A stretch of 64,000 bases of DNA from contig JAHQRK010000004.1 of assembly GCA_019828595.1 (NCBI GenBank), forward strand, positions 2,666,001-2,730,000, read 5' to 3'. The notes under the pieces are model-generated. The model did no database searches. It saw nothing but the letters and a program-made list of their open reading frames with translations, and was not told the DNA's origin. Shown piece after piece: positions 29,591-42,146 of the stretch. Position 1 is the stretch's first letter; each line of letters begins with the position of its first letter. A program made the translations under genes and the position numbers. Origin of the DNA: Aphanomyces cochlioides (lineage: Eukaryota > Oomycota > Saprolegniomycetes > Saprolegniales > Verrucalvaceae).

Positions 29591-32551
29591 CTCCCAGCAT
29601 GAGTGTCTGAGTGTCGGGTTGGAACATCACTTGGTTGTCGAAGGTGGGGTCCAGGAAGCCAGCCTCATGGAATTCCAGGATCGTGGTCAAGACGTATCGC
29701 GACTTCTCGTCTTCGCCGGCATACAACGTTTCCATGATATTCCAAATCAAGAGGCCGAAGCTCGTGTCAAGCAATATGGCAGATAGCGATATGCCCGACA
29801 AACAGCGGGAGCCCAAATGAGAAGCCAGTGCAGTGACCGGGTACTTGGTAGAGGCCACGATCGCAGCATCACTGTTGTAGTACGTTGGAGCATGAATGGA
29901 CAAGAGAACTTCTGCCACAGCCAACACTTCTTCCAGGTCGCCGCGGTGGAGGGAAATCTCGTCGCCGTCAATGGTAGTATCGATGAAGTCGATGTTCTTG
30001 AATAGCTCGATGTTGCTGAAGATGGCTTGAACGTGCTCGCGGGTCATACGCACACCCCACGTCAATGAGTACAGCTGGGAGAACGGTTTGTCTCCACCCC
30101 AAGTCGCTCGAAGCCACCGATGGAGGAGGCGTTGTCTCACAAAGTACTCGAAGCATGCACGGTCTTCATCAAAAAGTCGGTGCAGTTGCAAGCCAAATTC
30201 AATCGGGGAACGCTCGAGATGGCTACACAGCATGTCGACGCGGCCGTCGTTGATGAGTTGGGCAAGGTTGAACGAGCTGTTGGTCACTGCATCTTCGACT
30301 TGGGTTGAGAGATGCAATGGAACTTTGGCTGTCTTGGTGTCGAGGTCTTGTAGTTCGGCGAGAATTTCGTCAAGAGACATTTCTATGCGCTTGGGAACGC
30401 CATCTTGGATCTTGGTGCCGCCGACAAATTGACCGGACGTAGGGAGGTGGGGAGGGTCATCCGAGACGTCCAGCTTGGGTACAATCGTTGAGATCTTGTA
30501 ATCGCCAAACTGAGCAACGTGTTCCTCGGGGTTGACACACACACGTTCGTCGAGGGCTTCAAACATGTTGGGCGAAATCCAAGAGCGGCCATGCTCGGGG
30601 GAATCCACTTGCTGTTGCGTCTTCTTGCGCTTGCCTCTCGACGCCTTGACGCCAGTCCACTGCGGAGGGTTGGCTTGCGCAGTTTTCCGACGTTTTGGCG
30701 CCTTGGGAGTCGAAGAAGGCGGGTTGGTTGGGCTGGGAGCTGGCTTGTTCAATCCATATTGGCGGGACGTTGCATCAAGGTCCAAACGAACCAAGTTCTT
30801 GTCACGAAAATACCACCCTTGACCGTACACGCGGAGACAACGGCCCTTGAAAAGAATTTCTTCGACGAGACGGCCGTCGCGCTGTATGGTCGTTGGTACG
30901 GAGGTTCCTTCAAAGTAAAGGCGGTACCGAGAGCTCGCCATACCGCTTGAAGAGGAAACGTTGGGGTAGGAGCCCCACAGGAAGCGTGGCTCCAACTTGG
31001 TCATGACGTCGAAGATCAGGCGCTCTTCGTCTTGATCTTGAAGGCCTTGAGGGATGTCCATGAAAAATCCGCCGAGGACGTGCGGAACGTTCATTGTGAA
31101 GTGTTGGGACGAGCCATCTCGAGCGACTTGAATCTTAAACGCGATGCCTCGCAGCTTCGTCATCGCTTCGTGAGAGGCAACACCCCACTTGAGCATGCGG
31201 TTCGGGATGTCCTTCTCGCATCTCACAATGTCAGCAATCGCAGTGTCGAGGCCGAGGGCTTGGTTGTCGAAAAGGATCGATGCCATGGCAGCTGAAACAT
31301 CGATGGTCTTCGTGTGTGCACCCGTGGGCATCTGCAACCAGCCGACGATGCCGCGCGCCGAGTGCTTCTGGATCGGGAGGGTGTCTTCAAACGTGAGGGT
31401 TCCAGCAGCACGCTTGCGAAGGAGGGGTTCGAGTTCCTCCATCGTGGGCTGGTAAGGAGCAACGTCCTTGGTCTTGATGGCCTTGGCAGACTGAGACCGC
31501 TGTTGCGCTTGGAAGGCCCATACGTCGTTGGGGGCCTGGCGGTTGTTGGGTTGGCCACGGCCAGGTGTCTGGGCTCCGCCAGATTGAGAAATGTTTTCCA
31601 AATGCGATCCGGGTGAAGCCTGAGACGATGGCTGGCGGACTGAGTGAGAGTCCGAGTCGTGCGTCAGACCAACACTCAAGCGTGCGTCAGAGGCTTGGTC
31701 TTGTCCGGACCCTGTCCCATGGTGGACAGAGTCACACGTTTGACCTTCACTCGCGTTGGACTTCGAGAAGTTTCCATGGGTGACTTGGTCTTGAGTATTC
31801 CCATGACCAACACTGGCCACAGGGTTGTTCGCGATTGTTCCAGATCTTGCCCGATGATTCTTCGAGAAGAGACCATCACTCATGGAGCGACTAGTCTCGA
31901 TGGGATCTTGACCTGTCGCCAGAGTGGACTTGTCGCTCGGGGGATTCTTCGAGAAGGGACCTTCACTCAGGGATGGACTGTTCTCGAATCTTCCTTGACA
32001 TGTCGTCATGTTGACGTCGGTGCTTGAGCGAGTCTTCGAGAAGCCACTATCACTCGTCGAGAGAACATTCTCGAAAGGAACAGAACCCGTGGAGTCTTGC
32101 CAGGCAAGCCACCATCACTCACGATGGACGTGGTTGATGGAGATTCTTCGGGCAAGGTCGTTGACGTCATGAGCACATCTTCCGAGGTTGGAACGCCGTC
32201 TTGCCAGGCTTCGTCGCAAGTGTCAGAGGTCGTTGGATCATTCGCGGGATCGCAAGCCTTCGTCGAGCGAGTCACAGGCAAGGGTTCAAAACGGCGCGGT
32301 TTCGAAGGGGTTGCACGTTGACGTGGAAACGGAACGCGCGTTGGAGTAGGGAGCGGATTCGTAGACGCGTCATGATGCGAAGCGTTGGAAGCATCGTCGA
32401 CGTCCTCTTCCAACGACGACGCCATGTCGGTATCGCTTGGGGATGGGTCAGCAACGACGATGACGTCCATATCGCTGGGGCTGGACGCCGAGGGAGAGAA
32501 CGCGGAGGAGCAAGATGGGGCACGAGGGTTGGTCGAGCGGGTAGCAACCAT
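29553..32551 (-). pseudogene. LINE B2 ORF1, frameshifted near the N-terminus
   Basis: 2999 nt instead of 3000. At about 32089 (plus strand) AACCCGTGGAG replaces AACCCAACGGAG, a net loss of one nt, which separates the first ~155 residues from the remaining part starting in the FSK-repeat region. The rest (from MTTCQGRF) is open to the normal stop. The change is not a simple homopolymer slip, so it is more likely real than the ORF2 deletion. Confidence 0.9.
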
Positions 32552-32603
32552 ATTGTCAGATAGCGTAGAGTGGTACTGCGGGGTAGCTGGCAAATTGGAA
32601 ACT
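32552..32603 (-). promoter_or_regulatory. LINE B2 5' leader
   Basis: 52 nt, identical in type to B1 (CAGATAGCGTAGAG), abutting the tRNA at 32604. Confidence 0.6.
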
Positions 32604-32676
32604 GCCCGTCTAGCTCAGTCGGTAGAGCGCAAGGCTCTTAACCTTGTGGTCGTGGGTTCGAGCCCCACGGTGGGCG
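32604..32676 (+). tRNA. tRNA-Lys(CTT), rebuilt at LINE B2 5' junction
   Basis: Intact 73 nt with LINE leader as 5' flank; unit length 1086. Confidence 0.97.
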
Positions 32677-33689
32677 CTTCTTTTGCTCTTTTTGGGTCCC
32701 AGACATACATTCCTCTCACACACAATCCCCACTTTTTAAAACACTTGATCCCTCCAACTGCAGCTTCTTTGTCTGACAATACCTCCGTCCTTCCAAGCCT
32801 TCACTCCACGACTATGTGATATGGTCGACTATGTGATATGGTCGACTATGTGATATGGTCGACTATGTGATATGGTCGACTATGTGATGGAGTGGTCTAC
32901 ACAATACCGTCGAGGATGTGATGACGGTCGAAAACATGATACCGTCGAGTCTGGGATATAGTGCGTGTGAGTCCACGAAGTTCACGGTGCAATGGCATAC
33001 GTCATTTTGTGCAGCGCGTGAGACGGTCGAGTCTGTGAGACGGTGGAAAAGTGTGAAAACGTATAGTCAGTCTGTGAGACGGTGGAAAAGTGTGAAAACG
33101 TATAGTCAGTCTGTGAGGCAGTGACGTATGTGACGAGGTCGGATAAATGGCGGAGTTTGTGCCACTGTAGAATATGTGATTCAGTGCTGCATGTGAAGAG
33201 ATGGAATGCGTGATACGTGACTCGGTGGCGCCACGGATAAGTTGACGTATGCGATATCGTGGCGTCTACGATGCGGTAGAGTGTGTGGTGGAGTAGACTT
33301 TGTGAGTGGAATATATGTTGTGTATGATGGCGTGATGTCTGTGACGCAGTGGAGTATGTGATGCAGTGGACAATGTGATGCGAGGTTGATACGTTGGAGT
33401 CCTTGGTGGATATATGTGCCTTCCTAGGCAGGTTGGGAAGCTGTCGAGTTGAACAACCGTAGGACTTGGTATAGAACGTGTGTAATGCATGGCGTCGTCA
33501 TCGAATGGAATGGTTGTGGTGGAAAAGTAAGTTGTGATGTGTGTCGTTTGTCTGTGAGCATGATTTGGTGCGTGGTATGAGTTGGTGAATACTTTTGTGT
33601 CGGAGGTCGGTACTGAGTGTCCCCTGCGTTTTGAGTGTGACAGTGTTCTGGAGTGTGTTGTATGTATGGAGTGTGTATGTCGTCAGGAA

Positions 33690-33762
33690 GCCCGTCTAGC
33701 TCAGTCGGTAGAGCGCAAGGCTCTTAACCTTGTGGTCGTGGGTTCGAGCCCCACGGTGGGCG
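33690..33762 (+). tRNA. tRNA-Lys(CTT)
   Basis: Intact, native flank; unit length 1047 (four 17-bp copies, one 39-bp copy). Confidence 0.97.
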
Positions 33763-34736
33763 CTTCTTTTGCTCTTTTTGGGTCCCAGACATACATTCCT
33801 CTCACACACAATCCCCACTTTTTAAAACACTTGATCCCTCCAACTGCAGCTTCTTTGTCTGACAATACCTCCGTCCTTCCAAGCCTTCACTCCACGACTA
33901 TGTGATATGGTCGACTATGTGATATGGTCGACTATGTGATATGGTCGACTATGTGATATGGTCGACTATGTGATGGAGTGGTCTACACAATACCGTCGAG
34001 GATGTGATGACGGTCGAAAACATGATACCGTCGAGTCTGGGATATAGTGCGTGTGAGTCCACGAAGTTCACGGTGCAATGGCATACGTCATTTTGTGCAG
34101 CGCGTGAGACGGTCGAGTCTGTGAGACGGTGGAAAAGTGTGAAAACGTATAGTCAGTCTGTGAGGCAGTGACGTATGTGACGAGGTCGGATAAATGGCGG
34201 AGTTTGTGCCACTGTAGAATATGTGATTCAGTGCTGCATGTGAAGAGATGGAATGCGTGATACGTGACTCGGTGGCGCCACGGATAAGTTGGCGTATGCG
34301 ATATCGTGGCGTCTACGATGCGGTAGAGTGTGTGGTGGAGTAGACTTTGTGAGTGGAATATATGTTGTGTATGATGGCGTGATGTCTGTGACGCAGTGGA
34401 GTATGTGATGCAGTGGACAATGTGATGCGAGGTTGATACGTTGGAGTCCTTGGTGGATATATGTGCCTTCCTAGGCAGGTTGGGAAGCTGTCGAGTTGAA
34501 CAACCGTAGGACTTGGTATAGAACGTGTGTAATGCATGGCGTCGTCATCGAATGGAATGGTTGTGGTGGAAAAGTAAGTTGTGATGTGTGTCGTTTGTCT
34601 GTGAGCATGATTTGGTGCGTGGTATGAGTTGGTGAATACTTTTGTGTCGGAGGTCGGTACTGAGTGTCCCCTGCGTTTTGAGTGTGACAGTGTTCTGGAG
34701 TGTGTTGTATGTATGGAGTGTGTATGTCGTCAGGAA

Positions 34737-34809
34737 GCCCGTCTAGCTCAGTCGGTAGAGCGCAAGGCTCTTAACCTTGTGGTCGTGGGTTCGAGCCCCA
34801 CGGTGGGCG
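34737..34809 (+). tRNA. tRNA-Lys(CTT)
   Basis: Intact, native flank; unit length 1084 because of a 2-bp deletion at about 34864. Confidence 0.97.
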
Positions 34810-35820
34810 CTTCTTTTGCTCTTTTTGGGTCCCAGACATACATTCCTCTCACACACAATCCCCTTTTTAAAACACTTGATCCCTCCAACTGCAGCTTCTT
34901 TGTCTGACAATACCTCCGTCCTTCCAAGCCTTCACTCCACGACTATGTGATATGGTCGACTATGTGATATGGTCGACTATGTGATATGGTCGACTATGTG
35001 ATATGGTCGACTATGTGATGGAGTGGTCTACACAATACCGTCGAGGATGTGATGACGGTCGAAAACATGATACCGTCGAGTCTGGGATATAGTGCGTGTG
35101 AGTCCACGAAGTTCACGGTGCAATGGCATACGTCATTTTGTGCAGCGCGTGAGACGGTCGAGTCTGTGAGACGGTGGAAAAGTGTGAAAACGTATAGTCA
35201 GTCTGTGAGACGGTGGAAAAGTGTGAAAACGTATAGTCAGTCTGTGAGGCAGTGACGTATGTGACGAGGTCGGATAAATGGCGGAGTTTGTGCCACTGTA
35301 GAATATGTGATTCAGTGCTGCATGTGAAGAGATGGAATGCGTGATACGTGACTCGGTGGCGCCACGGATAAGTTGACGTATGCGATATCGTGGCGTCTAC
35401 GATGCGGTAGAGTGTGTGGTGGAGTAGACTTTGTGAGTGGAATATATGTTGTGTATGATGGCGTGATGTCTGTGACGCAGTGGAGTATGTGATGCAGTGG
35501 ACAATGTGATGCGAGGTTGATACGTTGGAGTCCTTGGTGGATATATGTGCCTTCCTAGGCAGGTTGGGAAGCTGTCGAGTTGAACAACCGTAGGACTTGG
35601 TATAGAACGTGTGTAATGCATGGCGTCGTCATCGAATGGAATGGTTGTGGTGGAAAAGTAAGTTGTGATGTGTGTCGTTTGTCTGTGAGCATGATTTGGT
35701 GCGTGGTATGAGTTGGTGAATACTTTTGTGTCGGAGGTCGGTACTGAGTGTCCCCTGCGTTTTGAGTGTGACAGTGTTCTGGAGTGTGTTGTATGTATGG
35801 AGTGTGTATGTCGTCAGGAA

Positions 35821-35893
35821 GCCCGTCTAGCTCAGTCGGTAGAGCGCAAGGCTCTTAACCTTGTGGTCGTGGGTTCGAGCCCCACGGTGGGCG
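35821..35893 (+). tRNA. tRNA-Lys(CTT)
   Basis: Intact, native flank; unit length 996. Confidence 0.97.
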
Positions 35894-36816
35894 CTTCTTT
35901 TGCTCTTTTTGGGTCCCAGACATACATTCCTCTCACACACAATCCCCACTTTTTAAAACACTTGATCCCTCCAACTGCAGCTTCTTTGTCTGACAATACC
36001 TCCGTCCTTCCAAGCCTTCACTCCACGACTATGTGATATGGTCGACTATGTGATGGAGTGGTCTACACAATACCGTCGAGGATGTGATGACGGTCGAAAA
36101 CATGATACCGTCGAGTCTGGGATATAGTGCGTGTGAGTCCACGAAGTTCACGGTGCAATGGCATACGTCATTTTGTGCAGCGCGTGAGACGGTCGAGTCT
36201 GTGAGACGGTGGAAAAGTGTGAAAACGTATAGTCAGTCTGTGAGGCAGTGACGTATGTGACGAGGTCGGATAAATGGCGGAGTTTGTGCCACTGTAGAAT
36301 ATGTGATTCAGTGCTGCATGTGAAGAGATGGAATGCGTGATACGTGACTCGGTGGCGCCACGGATAAGTTGACGTATGCGATATCGTGGCGTCTACGATG
36401 CGGTAGAGTGTGTGGTGGAGTAGACTTTGTGAGTGGAATATATGTTGTGTATGATGGCGTGATGTCTGTGACGCAGTGGAGTATGTGATGCAGTGGACAA
36501 TGTGATGCGAGGTTGATACGTTGGAGTCCTTGGTGGATATATGTGCCTTCCTAGGCAGGTTGGGAAGCTGTCGAGTTGAACAACCGTAGGACTTGGTATA
36601 GAACGTGTGTAATGCATGGCGTCGTCATCGAATGGAATGGTTGTGGTGGAAAAGTAAGTTGTGATGTGTGTCGTTTGTCTGTGAGCATGATTTGGTGCGT
36701 GGTATGAGTTGGTGAATACTTTTGTGTCGGAGGTCGGTACTGAGTGTCCCCTGCGTTTTGAGTGTGACAGTGTTCTGGAGTGTGTTGTATGTATGGAGTG
36801 TGTATGTCGTCAGGAA

Positions 36817-36889
36817 GCCCGTCTAGCTCAGTCGGTAGAGCGCAAGGCTCTTAACCTTGTGGTCGTGGGTTCGAGCCCCACGGTGGGCG
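36817..36889 (+). tRNA. tRNA-Lys(CTT)
   Basis: Intact, native flank; unit length 996. Confidence 0.97.
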
Positions 36890-37812
36890 CTTCTTTTGCT
36901 CTTTTTGGGTCCCAGACATACATTCCTCTCACACACAATCCCCACTTTTTAAAACACTTGATCCCTCCAACTGCAGCTTCTTTGTCTGACAATACCTCCG
37001 TCCTTCCAAGCCTTCACTCCACGACTATGTGATATGGTCGACTATGTGATGGAGTGGTCTACACAATACCGTCGAGGATGTGATGACGGTCGAAAACATG
37101 ATACCGTCGAGTCTGGGATATAGTGCGTGTGAGTCCACGAAGTTCACGGTGCAATGGCATACGTCATTTTGTGCAGCGCGTGAGACGGTCGAGTCTGTGA
37201 GACGGTGGAAAAGTGTGAAAACGTATAGTCAGTCTGTGAGGCAGTGACGTATGTGACGAGGTCGGATAAATGGCGGAGTTTGTGCCACTGTAGAATATGT
37301 GATTCAGTGCTGCATGTGAAGAGATGGAATGCGTGATACGTGACTCGGTGGCGCCACGGATAAGTTGACGTATGCGATATCGTGGCGTCTACGATGCGGT
37401 AGAGTGTGTGGTGGAGTAGACTTTGTGAGTGGAATATATGTTGTGTATGATGGCGTGATGTCTGTGACGCAGTGGAGTATGTGATGCAGTGGACAATGTG
37501 ATGCGAGGTTGATACGTTGGAGTCCTTGGTGGATATATGTGCCTTCCTAGGCAGGTTGGGAAGCTGTCGAGTTGAACAACCGTAGGACTTGGTATAGAAC
37601 GTGTGTAATGCATGGCGTCGTCATCGAATGGAATGGTTGTGGTGGAAAAGTAAGTTGTGATGTGTGTCGTTTGTCTGTGAGCATGATTTGGTGCGTGGTA
37701 TGAGTTGGTGAATACTTTTGTGTCGGAGGTCGGTACTGAGTGTCCCCTGCGTTTTGAGTGTGACAGTGTTCTGGAGTGTGTTGTATGTATGGAGTGTGTA
37801 TGTCGTCAGGAA

Positions 37813-37885
37813 GCCCGTCTAGCTCAGTCGGTAGAGCGCAAGGCTCTTAACCTTGTGGTCGTGGGTTCGAGCCCCACGGTGGGCG
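37813..37885 (+). tRNA. tRNA-Lys(CTT)
   Basis: Intact, native flank; unit length 1073 (three 17-bp copies, two 39-bp copies, and the extra 4 bp). Confidence 0.97.
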
Positions 37886-38885
37886 CTTCTTTTGCTCTTT
37901 TTGGGTCCCAGACATACATTCCTCTCACACACAATCCCCACTTTTTAAAACACTTGATCCCTCCAACTGCAGCTTCTTTGTCTGACAATACCTCCGTCCT
38001 TCCAAGCCTTCACTCCACGACTATGTGATATGGTCGACTATGTGATATGGTCGACTATGTGATATGGTCGACTATGTGATGGAGTGGTCTACACAATACC
38101 GTCGAGGATGTGATGACGGTCGAAAACATGATACCGTCGAGTCTGGGATATAGTGCGTGTGAGTCCACGAAGTTCACGGTGCAATGGCATACGTCATTTT
38201 GTGCAGCGCGTGAGACGGTCGAGTCTGTGAGACGGTGGAAAAGTGTGAAAACGTATAGTCAGTCTGTGAGACGGTGGAAAAGTGTGAAAACGTATAGTCA
38301 GTCTGTGAGGCAGTGACGTATGTGACGAGGTCGGATAAATGGCGGAGTTTGTGCCACTGTAGAATATGTGATTCAGTGCTGCATGTGAAGAGATGGAATG
38401 CGTGATACGTGACTCGGTGGCGCCACGGATAAGTTGGCGTATGCGATATCGTGGCGTCTACGATGCGGTAGAGTGTGTGGTGGAGTAGACTTTGTGAGTG
38501 GAATATATGTTGTGTATGATGGCGTGATGTCTGTGACGCAGTGGAGTATGTGATGCAGTGGACAATGTGATGCGAGGTTGATACGTTGGAGTCCTTGGTG
38601 GATATATGTGCCTTCCTAGGCAGGTTGGGAAGCTGTCTGTCGAGTTGAACAACCGTAGGACTTGGTATAGAACGTGTGTAATGCATGGCGTCGTCATCGA
38701 ATGGAATGGTTGTGGTGGAAAAGTAAGTTGTGATGTGTGTCGTTTGTCTGTGAGCATGATTTGGTGCGTGGTATGAGTTGGTGAATACTTTTGTGTCGGA
38801 GGTCGGTACTGAGTGTCCCCTGCGTTTTGAGTGTGACAGTGTTCTGGAGTGTGTTGTATGTATGGAGTGTGTATGTCGTCAGGAA

Positions 38886-38958
38886 GCCCGTCTAGCTCAG
38901 TCGGTAGAGCGCAAGGCTCTTAACCTTGTGGTCGTGGGTTCGAGCCCCACGGTGGGCG
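38886..38958 (+). tRNA. tRNA-Lys(CTT)
   Basis: Intact, native flank; unit length 1047. Confidence 0.97.
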
Positions 38959-39932
38959 CTTCTTTTGCTCTTTTTGGGTCCCAGACATACATTCCTCTCA
39001 CACACAATCCCCACTTTTTAAAACACTTGATCCCTCCAACTGCAGCTTCTTTGTCTGACAATACCTCCGTCCTTCCAAGCCTTCACTCCACGACTATGTG
39101 ATATGGTCGACTATGTGATATGGTCGACTATGTGATATGGTCGACTATGTGATATGGTCGACTATGTGATGGAGTGGTCTACACAATACCGTCGAGGATG
39201 TGATGACGGTCGAAAACATGATACCGTCGAGTCTGGGATATAGTGCGTGTGAGTCCACGAAGTTCACGGTGCAATGGCATACGTCATTTTGTGCAGCGCG
39301 TGAGACGGTCGAGTCTGTGAGACGGTGGAAAAGTGTGAAAACGTATAGTCAGTCTGTGAGGCAGTGACGTATGTGACGAGGTCGGATAAATGGCGGAGTT
39401 TGTGCCACTGTAGAATATGTGATTCAGTGCTGCATGTGAAGAGATGGAATGCGTGATACGTGACTCGGTGGCGCCACGGATAAGTTGGCGTATGCGATAT
39501 CGTGGCGTCTACGATGCGGTAGAGTGTGTGGTGGAGTAGACTTTGTGAGTGGAATATATGTTGTGTATGATGGCGTGATGTCTGTGACGCAGTGGAGTAT
39601 GTGATGCAGTGGACAATGTGATGCGAGGTTGATACGTTGGAGTCCTTGGTGGATATATGTGCCTTCCTAGGCAGGTTGGGAAGCTGTCGAGTTGAACAAC
39701 CGTAGGACTTGGTATAGAACGTGTGTAATGCATGGCGTCGTCATCGAATGGAATGGTTGTGGTGGAAAAGTAAGTTGTGATGTGTGTCGTTTGTCTGTGA
39801 GCATGATTTGGTGCGTGGTATGAGTTGGTGAATACTTTTGTGTCGGAGGTCGGTACTGAGTGTCCCCTGCGTTTTGAGTGTGACAGTGTTCTGGAGTGTG
39901 TTGTATGTATGGAGTGTGTATGTCGTCAGGAA

Positions 39933-40005
39933 GCCCGTCTAGCTCAGTCGGTAGAGCGCAAGGCTCTTAACCTTGTGGTCGTGGGTTCGAGCCCCACGGT
40001 GGGCG
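39933..40005 (+). tRNA. tRNA-Lys(CTT)
   Basis: Intact, native flank; unit length 1047. Confidence 0.97.
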
Positions 40006-40979
40006 CTTCTTTTGCTCTTTTTGGGTCCCAGACATACATTCCTCTCACACACAATCCCCACTTTTTAAAACACTTGATCCCTCCAACTGCAGCTTCTTTG
40101 TCTGACAATACCTCCGTCCTTCCAAGCCTTCACTCCACGACTATGTGATATGGTCGACTATGTGATATGGTCGACTATGTGATATGGTCGACTATGTGAT
40201 ATGGTCGACTATGTGATGGAGTGGTCTACACAATACCGTCGAGGATGTGATGACGGTCGAAAACATGATACCGTCGAGTCTGGGATATAGTGCGTGTGAG
40301 TCCACGAAGTTCACGGTGCAATGGCATACGTCATTTTGTGCAGCGCGTGAGACGGTCGAGTCTGTGAGACGGTGGAAAAGTGTGAAAACGTATAGTCAGT
40401 CTGTGAGGCAGTGACGTATGTGACGAGGTCGGATAAATGGCGGAGTTTGTGCCACTGTAGAATATGTGATTCAGTGCTGCATGTGAAGAGATGGAATGCG
40501 TGATACGTGACTCGGTGGCGCCACGGATAAGTTGGCGTATGCGATATCGTGGCGTCTACGATGCGGTAGAGTGTGTGGTGGAGTAGACTTTGTGAGTGGA
40601 ATATATGTTGTGTATGATGGCGTGATGTCTGTGACGCAGTGGAGTATGTGATGCAGTGGACAATGTGATGCGAGGTTGATACGTTGGAGTCCTTGGTGGA
40701 TATATGTGCCTTCCTAGGCAGGTTGGGAAGCTGTCGAGTTGAACAACCGTAGGACTTGGTATAGAACGTGTGTAATGCATGGCGTCGTCATCGAATGGAA
40801 TGGTTGTGGTGGAAAAGTAAGTTGTGATGTGTGTCGTTTGTCTGTGAGCATGATTTGGTGCGTGGTATGAGTTGGTGAATACTTTTGTGTCGGAGGTCGG
40901 TACTGAGTGTCCCCTGCGTTTTGAGTGTGACAGTGTTCTGGAGTGTGTTGTATGTATGGAGTGTGTATGTCGTCAGGAA

Positions 40980-41052
40980 GCCCGTCTAGCTCAGTCGGTA
41001 GAGCGCAAGGCTCTTAACCTTGTGGTCGTGGGTTCGAGCCCCACGGTGGGCG
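40980..41052 (+). tRNA. tRNA-Lys(CTT)
   Basis: Intact, native flank; unit length 996 with the rare marker pair TTGACGTATG / ATATGTTCC, seen elsewhere only in the unit at 54863. Confidence 0.97.
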
Positions 41053-41975
41053 CTTCTTTTGCTCTTTTTGGGTCCCAGACATACATTCCTCTCACACACA
41101 ATCCCCACTTTTTAAAACACTTGATCCCTCCAACTGCAGCTTCTTTGTCTGACAATACCTCCGTCCTTCCAAGCCTTCACTCCACGACTATGTGATATGG
41201 TCGACTATGTGATGGAGTGGTCTACACAATACCGTCGAGGATGTGATGACGGTCGAAAACATGATACCGTCGAGTCTGGGATATAGTGCGTGTGAGTCCA
41301 CGAAGTTCACGGTGCAATGGCATACGTCATTTTGTGCAGCGCGTGAGACGGTCGAGTCTGTGAGACGGTGGAAAAGTGTGAAAACGTATAGTCAGTCTGT
41401 GAGGCAGTGACGTATGTGACGAGGTCGGATAAATGGCGGAGTTTGTGCCACTGTAGAATATGTGATTCAGTGCTGCATGTGAAGAGATGGAATGCGTGAT
41501 ACGTGACTCGGTGGCGCCACGGATAAGTTGACGTATGCGATATCGTGGCGTCTACGATGCGGTAGAGTGTGTGGTGGAGTAGACTTTGTGAGTGGAATAT
41601 ATGTTGTGTATGATGGCGTGATGTCTGTGACGCAGTGGAGTATGTGATGCAGTGGACAATGTGATGCGAGGTTGATACGTTGGAGTCCTTGGTGGATATA
41701 TGTTCCTTCCTAGGCAGGTTGGGAAGCTGTCGAGTTGAACAACCGTAGGACTTGGTATAGAACGTGTGTAATGCATGGCGTCGTCATCGAATGGAATGGT
41801 TGTGGTGGAAAAGTAAGTTGTGATGTGTGTCGTTTGTCTGTGAGCATGATTTGGTGCGTGGTATGAGTTGGTGAATACTTTTGTGTCGGAGGTCGGTACT
41901 GAGTGTCCCCTGCGTTTTGAGTGTGACAGTGTTCTGGAGTGTGTTGTATGTATGGAGTGTGTATGTCGTCAGGAA

Positions 41976-41989
41976 GCCCGTCTAGCTCA
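41976..41989 (+). pseudogene. 14-nt tRNA-Lys 5' stub (LINE B3)
   Basis: tRNA nt 1-14 joined to CTGCAATGGGG; the preceding A is also part of the 15-bp duplication found at 49311-49325. Confidence 0.97.
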
Positions 41990-42146
41990 CTGCAATGGGG
42001 AGGTATATTAATAGACTTTCAATATCTACTAATACTAATATTGCCTACTAACGGCTCATCCCACTTCCAAATGCTTCAGCAGATTTTCTACTTTGGGCTT
42101 TGGAGTACAGCGATTTTTGACTTGTTGAATAAATACTTGGGGCTTG

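Larger units (their letters stand above)
25280..32603 (-). mobile_element. LINE B2, full length, both ORFs frameshifted
   Basis: 7324 bp between the stub at 25266 and the complete tRNA at 32604, with a 14-bp target-site duplication. The leader is of the CAGATAGCG type. It is near-identical to B1 but carries one 1-nt deletion in each ORF, so it cannot encode either full protein; it could move only in trans. Confidence 0.95.
32604..41989 (+). repeat. tRNA-Lys tandem array, block 3 (nine units)
   Basis: Units start at 32604 (1086), 33690 (1047), 34737 (1084), 35821 (996), 36817 (996), 37813 (1073), 38886 (1047), 39933 (1047) and 40980 (996). It is the longest uninterrupted block. Unit 34737 has a 2-bp deletion just before the poly-A-like TTTTTAAAA stretch; unit 37813 has a 4-bp CTGT duplication at about 38635. 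The spacer marker TTGGCG/TTGACG alternates along the block, showing several switches between haplotypes. Confidence 0.97.
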
